Assembly (NCBI GenBank): GCA_026874595.1
Contig: CM049322.1
Coordinates: 53,347,386-53,411,385 of the forward strand
Reading direction: 5' to 3'
Source of the DNA: Sipunculus nudus
Taxonomy: Eukaryota; Annelida; Sipuncula; Golfingiida; Sipunculidae
Length of the DNA: 64,000 nucleotides
Position 1 is the stretch's first letter. Every line of letters begins with the position of its first letter. Shown here one piece after another: positions 38,501-49,926 of this stretch. A model generated the notes under the pieces. That model was not told the DNA's origin. It saw only the letters and a list, made by a program, of their open reading frames with translations, and made no database searches. Both the position numbers and the translations under genes were made by a program.

Positions 38501-39550
38501 ATTTTTTATTACACTAAACGACATAGGTGTCATAAGGCCAAGTATTCTTGCACTCCTTGGAGCTACCCATTCTGATTGGCAACCATCATTAAGCCATTAA
38601 CTTTATTACACTAAACGACGCAGATGTCATAAGGCCCGGTATTCTCGCACTCCTTGGCGCTACCCATTCTGATTGGCAACCATCATTAAGCCATTAACTT
38701 TATTACACTAAACCACGCAGATGTCATAAGGCCCAGTATTCTTGCACTCCTTGGAGCTACCCATTCTGATTGGCAACCATCATTAAGCCATTAACTTTAT
38801 TACACTAAACGACGCAGATGTCATAAGGCCGGTATTCTCGCACTCCTTGGAGCTACCCATTCTGATTGACAACCATTATTAAAGCGTAATTTTTTATTAC
38901 ACTCAACGACATAGGTGTCATAAAGCCAAGTATTCTTGCACTCCTTGGAGATACTCATTCTGATTGGCAACCATTATTAAGCTTTTAACTTTATTACACT
39001 AAACGACGCAGGTGCTAAAAGGCCCGGTATTCTCGCACTCCGTTGAGCTACCCATTCTGATTGACAACTATTATTAAGCTGTTAACTTTATTACACTTAA
39101 CGACGCAGGCTTCAGAAGACTCAGTATTCTTGCACTCCTTGGAGCTACCCATTCTGATTGGCAACCATCATTAAGCTATTAACTTTATTACACTAAACGA
39201 CGCAGATGTCATAAGGCCCAGTATTCTTGCACTCCTTGGAGCTACCCATTCTGATTGGCAACCATCATTAAGCCATTAACTTTATTACACTAAACGACGC
39301 AGATGTCATAAGGCCCGGTATTCTCGCACTCCTTGGAGATACTCATTCTGATTGGCAACCATTATTAAGCCGTTTACTTAATTACACTAAACGACGCAGG
39401 TGTCATAAGGCCAAGTATTCTTGCACTCCTTGGAGCTACCCATTTTGGTTGACAACCATTATTAAGCCGTAATTTTTATTACACTAAACGACGCAGGTGT
39501 CATAAGGCCCAATATCCTCACACTCTGTGGAGCTACACATTCTGATTAAC
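32539..39550. repeat. 97-bp minisatellite array, about 72 monomers
   Basis: Monomers of 97 bp run throughout; the GGAGCTACCCATTCTG motif recurs at 32,641, 32,738, 32,835, 32,932 and 33,029. Each monomer contains GATTG(G/A)CAACCATTATTAAG, TTATTACACTAAACGACG and ATAAGGCCCAGTATTC. Variant monomers define a higher-order repeat of 2,134 bp (22 monomers): marker variants at 33,281 and 34,451 recur at 35,415 and 36,585. From about 37,590 a second family (CCATCATTAAGCCATTAAC) dominates, interspersed every 3-4 monomers with an ATTATTAAAGCG variant (37,806, 38,189, 38,487, 38,876). No long frame is conserved. The array lies in the intron between the ILEI and PAN exons and is absent from the right arm. 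Confidence 0.97.
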
Positions 39551-40236
39551 AGTTTTTTTTTAAATAGGACAGGCTGATTATGATGGCATTGCATGCATGA
39601 GGAGATATGGTTGTATGGGGCTATTTATTGGAGACCTTCGACAATAACAGACCCCATTATCATGGAGTTAATGAGATCACAGCCGTAAGCTTTTATTCGT
39701 TAAGGTTTGTGGAAGCTGTCATGTGAGTTGTTGATTATATAAAGACTTAGAGGTTAAGTAATTCTATATAAAGTTGTATAACAGAGATGTCAAATTTGGC
39801 AGTTCGTAGGATTGTCCTTTTTCAGGGAAGTAAACTCTGTGATTTCTTAGGATTACAGTGGATTAAGTGTCAAACCTTTCTGTACCCATTAAAGGTGTCT
39901 TCAGAATGAAGAAAACGTATATAATTACCCTAATTTGGAACAAAATAAAGTTTCCATCCTATGATATTCAAAGCAGTTGTGGTATACTTTTGTGATCCGG
40001 TTAAAGCACTGTCTTCAAATTATAAACAAAGCACTGGTTCTTAAAATGCCTGTGCTTTACAAATGTTCAGTGTAAAACAAACAAATTACTGGCATTCCCG
40101 AGTATGCCTCGTATTCCCGATTAAATTTAAACATTTAATGTCTATAGAGACATATTGGGAGAACAGGTGCAGCTACAAGCTGCAATGTGAAAAGAAATAT
40201 GGACCATACACAGCTAAAAACTTGCATTGTACTCAC
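39551..40236. other. Intron sequence between minisatellite and ILEI exon
   Basis: Non-coding in the model, with no recognised repeat. The plus-strand frame at 40,063-40,371 is a shadow of the ILEI exon. Confidence 0.5.
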
Positions 40237-40749
40237 CAAAAAGATCAAAGGTTAAGACGGCAGGTCCCCGTCTTCTTGGGCGTTGAACCATTAGAGTACC
40301 GGCTGGCTCGCCAACAACTGCTACCCAAGCTGCCGACGAACGCCACCACTTCCCTCCACGTGAGATCATGATACCGAGTTTTCTTAGGGTGTCCATTGCA
40401 TTCATTAGGCCAGATGTAAATTCATCCTCTGTGATACCAACAACCATGGTCCCGTTAGAGAGACTGAGCAACCGATTACTCAGAGCTGATGATGCAGCAG
40501 ATGAAGCATATGTATCGTACGCTGCCGTGAAGGTCACGTGACAAGTGGTATCTGACATACTGAGTATCGCTATTTTCACCCCACGGGTATCTGGCCCCCG
40601 AGTGACCTCATGGGCGAACTGCTTAGTATTCATTTTATATCCGTTAATGAACATGGATGGCTTCCCTCGCTCGTAGCCTGGGTCGTCACCACCAAAACTC
40701 TCTAATTGTATCAAGCAATACCTCTCTGATAAAGGCGATCCCTCTGAAG
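40237..40749 (-). CDS. ILEI/FAM3-type domain exon of a secreted ILEI-PAN protein
   Basis: An acceptor (CGATGTTTAG) opens and a consensus donor (TTTG|GTGAGT) closes a 513-bp exon that is phase 1 at both ends. It codes 170 residues plus two split codons. After a linker of about 50 residues (FINGYKMNTKQF near its end) comes TRGVKIAILSMSD. Then come AAYDTYASS, LLSLSNGTMVVGITEDEF, LMNAMDTLRKLG and GGKWWRSSAAWVAVVG. This is the order of elements in the ILEI/PANDER domain: a GxxIxVL strand, FDTY, a DGTIV-like strand, a helix ending LxxLG, and an aromatic W..W strand. In animals the domain occurs in FAM3 cytokine-like proteins, CEMIP and POMGNT1, with ligand or glycan-binding roles. The exon is symmetric, so it can be skipped or lost without a frameshift. 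It has no counterpart in the right palindrome arm. Confidence 0.75.
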
Positions 40750-41031
40750 CTAAACATCGAAAGAAAATATAGCTCAACAATAAGTTAAATCAATTTAGAT
40801 TAAAAATAGCAAAAAAAAGTGTGAGCTTTGAAGCAAACCAAGGTATGAAAGTTGGAAACATTAGTTGTTTATACTATAACAATACCCCATAATAGAATAA
40901 TGAATGATGACTCTTATAGTATGTTTAAATTTTATGTTTACTAGTGATGTGTATATTTTTTGCAAGAACCGAGTATTTTACACTTTTTTATATTGTAAAT
41001 CTGTCAATAAAGTGATATCTCCAATAGGAAC

Positions 41032-41239
41032 TGTTACGTGGTTCGGGCGGAACATCCAGAAAAAGGCGCACACACAAGTAGAATAAACACAAATGAAGTT
41101 CATCTACTTTAATATGGCAGTCTACAGGAAGTCAGGTCTATAACACTGCGCATGCGCTGGGTGTAAAGTGAAATAATATCCCGTGTGACGATTATAAGGT
41201 AAAACAGTTTCTCATGTGACAATTACCATTTACGTAACA
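41032..41239 (-). mobile_element. 3' LTR of a Ty3/Gypsy retrotransposon
   Basis: A 208-bp block bounded by TGTTACG and CGTAACA, the TG...CA inverted ends of an LTR. On its 5' side (41,240-41,252) is a polypurine tract, AAAGAGGGAAGA on the minus strand, as expected just before a 3' LTR. With the pol remnants upstream this fixes the orientation. The matching 5' LTR is missing, so a target duplication cannot be tested. Confidence 0.75.
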
Positions 41240-42545
41240 TCTTCCCTCTTTAAAAGAATCGAAATTGTGTGTCATATGATATTGCAATAAAGATGATTAT
41301 ATTAAATAAATAAAATTACATAAACCAATCCTCGTTGTTTACTCACAGGTCTTATAAGAAGAAACACAATTAAAAGAGTCTTTGCTAAAATCACTGGTAG
41401 TTGATATGAGTGTTCACAAGTTTAAACGACCAACAGAATTTACCACTCTACCATAGCGTGAATGACAAACATTCGCTTGGGTCTGTGGCTTGAAAGTTGT
41501 ATCCGGTTTTGGTGTTTCAGCCTGTGTAGCCTCACTTACATTAGCGTCTGGCTGGTTTGGTTGTGTTACATCGGTCGGTGTAGTCTCATCAGTTTGGACT
41601 GGTGGTGTCACTATGGTTGGTGGTTTAAGACGAAGAAAACTGTCTGTTTCTGCAAAATACAGTACCGCAAGTACTTTGGACTTCATATGTCCTTGGTTTG
41701 TTCTTTCTAATCACGGTTGCCTTGCGCCATTCCCTCTGTCCCCTCTTAGTTGGCTGCTTACGCACGGTGTCTCCAGGGTGAAGAGGTTTTAAATCTTTCC
41801 TGGAGCTGTTTGGGAGATTTTCCATATTGGCACGTTTGTCTTGCTTGACCTTTTGCACATTGTCTGCAGTCGCTGGTTTAAGATAGTTAAATGTCGTAGG
41901 TATGAGTGGCCTTGTACGCTTCCCGAACAGTCCCTGGACTGGGCTGTTACCAAGTCCCTCCGTTGGTGTATTTCTATAAATTAATAGTCCCAAAAAGAGG
42001 TCCTCCTTTTCAGCCCTGCACTTTCTCATGATTCGTTTTGCTGGTTTTACTGCGGCCTCAGCTGCGCCGTTTGCTTTGTTGTTCCCAGGGCTCGATATCT
42101 CAAGGCTAAATGCCCACTTTTTGCTGAATGATTTGAAACTGCTCGATGTGTACTGTGTACCACAATCGCTGACAACAGTGTCTTGGATTCCATGTCGCGC
42201 AAAGTGGTGTTTAAGCTTGGATATAACGGTGTCAGAAGACCTATCTTATAGATAGTCCAGCTCAAAGAATTCGCTGTAGAAGTCTACAGTAACTAAATAT
42301 CAGCGTTCCTTGAATGTAAACAGACCTGTTGCAACTTTTTCCAAGGGGCGGTCTGGGACGTCATGTAGGTTTAAACGTTTCCGGGGGTTGCAAATCCGCA
42401 AACGTAGCACAGTTGTCACAAGATTCCACTGACATTCTTGGCCAATATACAAGTTCACTTGCTCGGCGAAGGCAGGTGTTTATCCCGAGGTGCCTTGCGA
42501 GTTGTATATCTTTCATCTCTTTACGCTGATGAAACGAATCGAACT
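41240..42545 (-). pseudogene. Truncated, frameshifted Gypsy pol (integrase) remnant
   Basis: Minus-strand remnants of the integrase part of a Ty3/Gypsy pol: an HDVPDRP linker and VTVDFYSEFFEL (first catalytic Asp region, about 42,240-42,400), then KANGAAEAAVK (about 42,040) where the usual SPGYPQSNG motif lies, then LLIYRNTPTEG, a C-terminal LHPGDTVR segment, and a terminal RYGRVV motif near 41,440. These pieces lie in different frames with internal stops. Protease, reverse transcriptase, RNase H and the 5' LTR are absent; truncation is at about 42,545. The fragment sits in the intron after the signal-peptide exon, in the gene's own orientation. It is dead as an element. Confidence 0.8.
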
Positions 42546-44540
42546 GAGCGATAATAAGGAAGAGTGTACTTTAGTTCGAGAGCTCTGCAGCTTTGATATT
42601 AGGTCGTAGTCTAAAATAAATTTTATATCAAATCTCGTGTTTACTCGCGACAAATATTACTTGTGAAGAAAAAATAAAGAAAAAAAAAGAAACATACGTG
42701 TGAAAACATCTTTTAGTTTGGGAAACATTTTCAAGCAAAAGGTTGTATACGCCTGACAACAAAGATCAGCTTTTCCATAGACCCGGCGCAAACAGGGAAA
42801 GAAGAAATAGGAAAAATGTGGCCATCGATGATTCCACGCTCGGAGGGACCTAAGAGAGTCCATATATAGAAAATAATTTTGACTGAAATATCGATGTTGA
42901 AAAAAATAACTGGCTGGTGGGTTCTGAAGAGACATGCATCCTTTAGAACACCTTCAGAAAGGGCCATATCTGGGGAGATAGTCGCACCAAATTTTCCAAA
43001 AAATTAAGGGATAAGCCATCCTAACCTTACCTTTCTCCCTAGCCAATATAACGTGGCGAAATGTAATGCTTTCGTTTCTCCCCGTCAAGCTTGAAAGATA
43101 CCGCCAGTTTTTATTCTATCTCCGTCTAGCTTTATCATCTAATATAATAATAATACTAGTTGTACACAACAGTGTCAGTTGTCAAGTGTGCCATAGGTAA
43201 CATATATTTACTTGGTCTTTATTATTTCTCATAACTAATATGTTCATTCTTAAATAATAGTAATAAAACATTGAAGACATCTTTCAAACTCTATGCCACG
43301 TTTGTCAATGTACGTGCGTAAAACTAATCACAGCTGGAATAATGCCCCAAATGACCATTTGCAAATCATCAGTACTCAACAGGTTGCACGGTAAGATGAA
43401 CTTTATCATGGAGGTTTAATGTGACAGTTGTTTAATACACTGGTATATATGAATGCAATTCATCCCGCCTGCATAGACTAATTTCGCTGCAAGAACTGTT
43501 AACCGGGAATTCTGATACCGGGATTAAATCCTTTCACTACAGGACACTCATTAGGGCACATACCATGGTCAAAGCAAAATAGCCCGACTGGTTCAAAAAA
43601 TTCATTTCACCGTGTCTCCCATTTATTGTTTTTGATAAAATATATCTCCAAGCTCCACAGAGGAGCATAAAAGGTGTTCAGTCAGGGCATTTTTGCATAA
43701 TCATGAAAAAAAAGTGATTAAGGACCAGAGTTCCTGCCCAAAACGGTACGTGCTTTCGCTGATATAACACACAGACTTATTGATTGTTTAATAATTTATG
43801 TTTAGCTACATTTGACTTCGAACCAAGAAGCGAATAACATTACACCAGAAATGTGGTATAATTTCATCGGGAATCCCACTAATACTTAATGTTATTTGTG
43901 CTTAAATATGTCCCAAAGCTCCACGTAGTAGCACAGAAAGCTGGTCAGTCATGGAATATTTGCATAATCCTGGAAAACAGTGATTAAGGACCAGAGTTCC
44001 TGCCCAAAACGGTACGCGCTTTCGCTGATATAACACATAGACCTATTGATTGCTTGACGGGCAAATAGCTGGCTTGGATTGGGTTATAAATAGCACTTCA
44101 TCCAAACCTTGAAATATCAATGCAATCGAACCATGCCTTTAGGAATATCCTTGCCTCATTCAAACGTAAAAAGATTCCACTTAATGTTCTGTATTTATAC
44201 GAGGTGATTTTGTTTTGAAAGAATGCAAAATTGTTTCACATAGAATTAAAACTAATAATGTGTGACATCACATATAAGATACATGTAGGATATTCCTCTA
44301 AGACCCAATATGTACATTTACGATAGGAATGAGAATGCGATGGGTGAATGAAGTAAATGATTTAATATATAAAATTTGATTTAAAAAAAATAAAAAGATA
44401 TACGAAAGGTTTATAATTAAATAATGAAATGCTTAATAGCTTTAAAAGCTTGAATAATGAAAAATCAAAATACTTTTGCAAAATTTAGGAATATTTTTAC
44501 TAACGTTCAAGTGAGTTTGTGACAAATAATGATGGTGATA
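42546..44540. other. Intron sequence with a diverged direct repeat
   Basis: No gene was recognised. Two direct copies of about 147 bp lie at 43,648-43,795 and 43,912-44,060. They share AAGCTCCAC, GTGATTAAGGACCAGAG, TTCCTGCCCAAAACGGTAC and TTTCGCTGATATAACACA, and are well conserved in their second halves. Confidence 0.55.
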
Positions 44541-44544
44541 ATAT

Positions 44545-45610
44545 TTTAATTTTGGCTAGTTAATATCATGGTATTTAATATATTAGAATTATATGAAGAA
44601 ATAACCTGAGGAGGAAGAGCAGGTACGTTTTGTCCTAAAGGTAGAATCGACAGCAAGGAACTGTCCTTGCCTGAAGCAGCGACCAAGATAGACACTGCAA
44701 ACAGGAACATTTCAAGGTTATTTGACGATACAGACAGCTCAGAAAAAAAACTCTTTATCAGTTATTTGTAGGTAACTCAGCAAGCAATGGCCAGCCGGAT
44801 AGGACTGTGTATTATTCCTTGCAGTCATAACTTCCATAAATCATGAGACAGGAGACAAAGTAATTTATAATTTGATAACAACGTGACCTGAATAATGGGC
44901 ACTTCCATGAATTACAATTACCGCTCAAAAGTCTGCACCAGTAGAAAAATATAATGTTAATAAGAATAATGTTATATGGTTGATTATTTGGATGAGGCAA
45001 ACATTTTATTCCAACACCAAACCTCAGTTGACCATGAGTTGGACCACTTTGAAGTGTAAGACGAAGAAACATGCATTTCACCTTAATGCACTGTTTCTTA
45101 CTCGATTGGTTACTTAATGGATGACCACTTTTCTATATTGATTGTCTATGCACATGGTAACTTATCATTTGCATAAGATAAACATTCAGGTACATTGTTT
45201 GAAAACTACCATTATTTACTTAGTATAATCGACCAACACCTCTTTTATTAAAGGGAAGAAAGCACAAGCAAACCCCAAAAGACGGGGTATTATTTATTAT
45301 TGCATGGCATTATTTGCTGCCATCAATAACAGGTGACCATAGTGTGCATGATGAATGAGTAATTATAATTTTAAAATAATTTAAAAAAAGAAATGGCCAA
45401 ATGAATATATATGGTTGTAAATCCTGTGCTTGGTATTTCTCCAATGAAACGCGGAGACAATAGAACATTTGTAACAGGAATACACCTTCTCTTACCATAA
45501 AGGAAATGCATGTAATGTGTAGTGTTTGCCGGACGAGCCTAAAGGATTTCAACAGCTGGATGCTGATTCAACAGCGACTCTTGTGAAACATGTTGTTCAC
45601 ATAAAAAGAA
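44545..45610. repeat. Paralogous promoter/first-exon segment 1
   Basis: First of three direct paralogous segments (the others are 48,010-49,740 and 50,440-51,760). Shared landmarks include GAAATAACCTGA, a signal-peptide exon (segments 1 and 2 only), AGCAAGCAA, AAAGACGGGGTATTA or similar, TGTGTCTGATATTTTTCC-like sequence and AGGATTTCAACAGCTGGATG. The segments mark repeated duplication of the 5' end of the minus-strand secreted-protein gene. Confidence 0.6.
44671..44710 (-). CDS. Signal-peptide first exon A of the ILEI-PAN gene
   Basis: ATG followed by a short hydrophobic leader, MFLFAVSILVAAS, plus one base, giving a phase-1 donor in the form G|GCAAGG: a GC-AG type donor rather than GT. It is the nearest first exon to the ILEI exon (4 kb). 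Its phase fits both the ILEI and PAN acceptors, giving a protein of about 294 residues: signal 1-13, linker, ILEI domain about 64-182, PAN-like region about 186-294. The second first exon at 48,155-48,194 has a standard GT donor, so this one may be weak or an alternative promoter. Confidence 0.55.
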
Positions 45611-48009
45611 TATATATATATATATAATTCAGATATTTATGTATGCAACCTATTATGATTATCATTATAATATGTTTCAGCAATGCAATGCGAGTGTCAA
45701 CTTTTACTTTGAGTTTTATTATGATGTTTTTGTAATTTGGAGCGGTTCTTTTTCTGTTATGATGCAGAAAAGACCGCCTTTGGGTTTCCTGCTTTGTCCT
45801 AGTTAGCTTTTTCCTTTATTAATATATAACCAGAAGCCCGAAGGCCGTTAATGCCAAAAGTTAATGCCAATTATTGTTTTCTTTCAAAGAGGTAACTCTT
45901 ATCATATATTTATTTTGAAATTAAAGAAAAATACTTTGCCAGTAGTAAAATAGAGTATATTATCATGTGGCCAAGAGCACGTATAAAGGACAATATTTGT
46001 TCAATTTAAAGGAATATCTGTCCATAGATAAGTCATAAATTATATATCATACAGTAATTAACCATTTGAAAACAACTCAACAAATTATTTTTTTCTTTTA
46101 AAAACTATACTTATATACATGTATGTGTATTTACATAATTACATCTATTTATTAACTTTAAAATAAGGAACATTGCATCAGAAAGACACTTAATTTTACA
46201 CGTTAGAATATTTGAGTATCATTTTCTTTCTGTAACATTAATGGATTCTATATATTTTTCTCTCTTATGCACACTTCTTCCTCAGAACCAGCTGGAAAAA
46301 TGACTTCGTTTCAAGAATACGAGGGTTTTCAAACGGCTTAACACTGTTACATCGGGGAATGGTGTTAATACCACATATCATGCAGTCCGTTGGGTCATTT
46401 ATTTTGACTGTCACTTTGGCATGGAACTGTAAAAATATATGACTATGTGAGATGATTTTGGATATCCTTGATCGCCGTATCATGTTAATAATATATCTTC
46501 TTGTTGTTGCTGTTATTATCATTATTATCGTTTGCAGTTATAAAAGTGGTAAAGTAGAAGTAACGGTGTTTGTACTTTTGGCAGTGACAGTAAAAGCTCA
46601 ACAATGATAATAAGTTAATAATATATAGAAGTGAAAGCAGGATAATAATTATGAAAAATATAAAGATTTAGTAATATCATAATTTCCATGTTTAGCCTAC
46701 GTCAATACGCTGGTTATCGAGAGCGATCAGAGAGAGGGAGAGAGAGAGAGAGAAGGAGAGAGAGAGAGAGAGAGAGTATTACTATAAGTGTGGACAGACA
46801 GTAAAAAGAAACGAAAACGGTTTGGTAAGTCCCAAACCTGACCTCTGAAGGTTTAAAGTTTTAGTAATGCCTTTTAAGAAACAATCGAGGTGAAATTTCA
46901 TGCTGTATGGAAGTTTATTCCATGCTCTCAAAGCCTGCATAAGTCACCGTCAGTTTATTTTCATAGTTATTTTCGCTCGTACGATATGACAAAAAGCGGG
47001 CTCGACAATACTCCATCCGGGTTCCTATACGCACACTAAAGGAGAAGCTACAAAAAGGTTGGAAAGAGTGTACTTTGCAGAATGTATGCATTTTTTATCC
47101 TGAAGCACGAAGCACACATTTATATCAGGGAACATTTTACTTATGCACCTTTGTTTGACATACTGCATCTTTTAATCAGGTCTGTAAATATCCTGAAATA
47201 CACCCATTACCATTCCATGTTTCAAAATATGAAAAAAAAAATATATAAATAAGATAAAATCCGAACAAAATGACTTAAGGTTCGTTTTTAGATGTTTGAT
47301 GCTGCCATTGGCATATCGACTATAGTTTAGCATTAACATAGTTTTCTAACATCGGATTTCCAAGAAGTTTGCTTCTTAAACATAAGCAACTCCATGGTTA
47401 CAATCCTGTAGGTATCTCTCGGATGAAAGAGAAATCAACCTCAGGTACATGATATTGGACAGTATGAGCATGACCGACAAAAAAAACTCATCCTTGTAAT
47501 TAAAAAATCGGGACACACGCTACGTCAAAATATTCTTGGACTCCAAGATGGCATGGGGATTACACGGAGAAGTTAGTTCTATATTTGCAAACCGTCCCTT
47601 TAGTAGACATAACACGCACTTGGTTGTCAGATATATATCCGCTGCATAAAACGAAAAATCTCGAATCATTACCTTCACAAATTCACATTGTAAATCTTAC
47701 CCATTTCACATACAGATCCTGTATGTATATAAATAATTAATAATCAGACATAGGATTTTATATGCACATTGTTTATGATATTTTTGTATAACAGTTGATT
47801 GCAATATTAAGAACTAATATGTTATATCAATATATGATATATATATATAGATATATAGATGATATATTTTTTTAAATCCATATTCTAAGACTGATAATAC
47901 AATAAAAAGATTGAGTCTGATAAAATGAACAATCGAAATATTGCCGCTTTATGGTAGGAGACATTTATACTGAAGATCCTTATAGCTTGCGACCAATACT
48001 AGTGGAGAT
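45611..48009. other. Region between the two first-exon segments
   Basis: Apart from the possible exon at 46,265-46,426, nothing coding is supported. It contains an interrupted (GA)n tract at 46,725-46,785 and short (TA)n runs. The right-arm homology begins at about 47,755. Confidence 0.5.
46265..46426 (-). CDS. Possible terminal exon, unrecognised
   Basis: An acceptor (ATATTTTTACAG) precedes 53 in-frame codons and a stop, beginning FHAKVTVKINDPTDCMICG and ending FFQLVLRKKCA. The acceptor is phase 0 in this frame, which does not match the phase-1 signal-peptide exons; read in phase 1 it stops after ten codons. It lies between the two first exons and has no right-arm counterpart. It could be an exon of another gene or chance. 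Confidence 0.25.
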   Translation of the reverse strand, partial: FHAKVTVKINDPTDCMICGINTIPRCNSVKPFENPRILETKSFFQLVLRKKCA

Positions 48010-49740
48010 ACTAATGGAGTTGGTTCGTCAATAAAATGGAAATATGATATATTGAAATTACATGTAGAAATAACCTAGACTGGCAAACTGGGCGACGTTA
48101 CTTAGCTTCTTTCCCCACAGAAGTTCGAGATGGACAGCAAGCAAATTTCCTTACCTGAACAAGCGATCAAGATAGACACTGCAAACAGGAACATTTCTAG
48201 GTACCTTGACGGCACAGGCAGCCCGCAAAAAAAAAAACTGTATTAGTTATTCTTTTCCTCAGCAAGCAAAGAACCGCCGGAGCAGCAATATCTGCCACAA
48301 AACATAGTCATATTTGCAGGCTGCCAGGAGACAAAATAAGTTATTATTAAATATCATATATAGTTCAGCGTGATGGAATTATGTGCACACCTGTGAATTC
48401 TAAATTCAGAATGAGGCCGCTTAAATGGTAAGCTACAGTAAAAATATAAATTCTCTTATATTTTTATCTATTTAGAAGAGACGAGCATTTTCATTCTAAC
48501 AGACATCCTCATTTGGCCATGTTTTGGGCCTCTTTGATGTGCATTTTCAATTATTGCGCTGTATCTATATTGATTAGTTAAACGAAAACACTGCAACCAC
48601 GTCTCTATGATCAGCAGTGCAAATGACAATCTCACGTCACTATCAGATAAGCATTTATGTACTTTTTTACATTATTACATAATAACTTATTAAGTTTAAT
48701 AGACTGGTAACCCCTTTCATAGAGTTTAAAAAGCCCCAGCAAAACATAAAAGGCAGAGCATTTTATATTTCTGCATGGAATATTTCGCTGTCATCCATAA
48801 CTGGTAACAAAGGTGGGGATGTTGAATATGTAATGGGAATCAATATTTTCCACCCTTTATCAAACTTAGATAAATGGCAAATTGTGGTCGTTAACTCTGT
48901 GTCTGACATTTCTCCGATAGTACATGGAACAAAAACATTTATTACATTTTATATATCTTCCTTTTTACAAAAAGGTACAGTGAAGGTGTTGTGTTTGGAG
49001 GCAGAGTTGATTGGATTTCAACAGCTGTTCAACGGCAGCTATTAAACTGAGCTGTCTCATTACCATCACCCTGGCGACATCTGTCGTTCGCCACTGACAC
49101 TTAGTACTCTGATCCGTAATGTCGACAATTAGGAATATATTTTATTTCTGCTGATTTAATGTAATAAACCCTTCATAACGTTTACGGTTAAGTAAGTTAA
49201 CGTAAGTTCATGCCGCATATTCTGGTATGTAATTTTGTTCCAATAGGCAAAAAAATACATTGCTGGTTGGCTGGAGTGAGCACAGCAGGTGATCATTGCA
49301 GTGCGCATGCTTATAAAAAAGGCCTATTATGGATACATAATGCATAAACGATTCAGCTTTCCATTGACTACCCTTTGCTTTGAAGTACTTATATTTTAGA
49401 TTACCAGAAGACTTTTAAATATGACACTGAAAATGTTTTCACTCATAGGTCTTTCAAATCACTCTGTAGCTACGAGAGTCCTGTGTTATTTATTTAATAA
49501 AGACGATGCAAGTTGTTTTGGTCTCGAGTTTCAGTGCATGCTCGAGGTTTACGCAGCAAAGTATTTCAAATTTTGAAGCAGAATCGATTACCAAGCTCTC
49601 ATTGGCTGAATATGTCAGTTCTGTGTTAGCCGTCTGATGGGCAAACCCGGAAAATGTTGCTATAGCGGGCAGTGGTTGAGAGAAATAGGCTATGACATTG
49701 TTATAATATAACCACTGCATAAGGAGCACACGAGAAAAGA
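48010..49740. repeat. Paralogous promoter/first-exon segment 2
   Basis: Second of the three related segments, and the one copied, inverted, into the right arm. It contains first exon B. Further upstream in the gene's sense is a conserved CCAAT box: CTCTCATTGGCTGAATATG near 49,598, with the equivalent CTGTCATTGGCCTGCATAT in segment 3 near 51,620. Confidence 0.6.
48155..48194 (-). CDS. Signal-peptide first exon B (left arm)
   Basis: ATG and MFLFAVSILIACS, then a phase-1 donor G|GTAAGG. It is a paralogue of 44,671-44,710 and the exact counterpart of the right-arm exon 59,945-59,984. To reach the ILEI exon it must splice over 7 kb, past exon A. It may be an alternative first exon of the same gene, or the start of a neighbouring gene whose other exons are lost. 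Confidence 0.5.
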
Positions 49741-49902
49741 TGGAATGTGTACAAAGTCTAGCATTCCGTTGCACTTGTTTCCATGTTTGGTAACGTAAAG
49801 CTTGGAATAAGTTAAAACTATATAAAATGACTTTCTTGAAGGAGATATTATTTTGCTACGTTAGCTATGAAGAGAATTACCTGTCTTTTTTTCCCGATGG
49901 GG

Positions 49903-49926
49903 AGCCCCCCCCCCCCCCCCCCCCCC
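49903..49926. repeat. Poly-C run of about 24 nt
   Basis: A homopolymer C tract inside a stretch (about 49,790-49,945) that is not matched in the right arm. Its complement is a G run with quadruplex potential. Comparable runs lie at 22,027-22,040, 25,128-25,140, 29,039-29,054 and 62,705-62,716. Confidence 0.8.

Noticed and set aside
32539-39550. CRISPR-like array
   Set aside because: The repeats are contiguous 97-bp monomers without unique spacers, in a eukaryotic intron; it is a minisatellite.
40063-40371. Plus-strand frame over the ILEI exon
   Set aside because: It is the complement of a well-supported exon with proper splice sites, and so a shadow.
49490-49774. Minus-strand frame of 94 residues, with a counterpart at 56,265-56,504
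   Set aside because: It is open in both arms only because the arms are nearly identical. The paralogous segment near 51,480-51,760 keeps the DNA motifs but not the frame, so I treat the block as conserved non-coding DNA.
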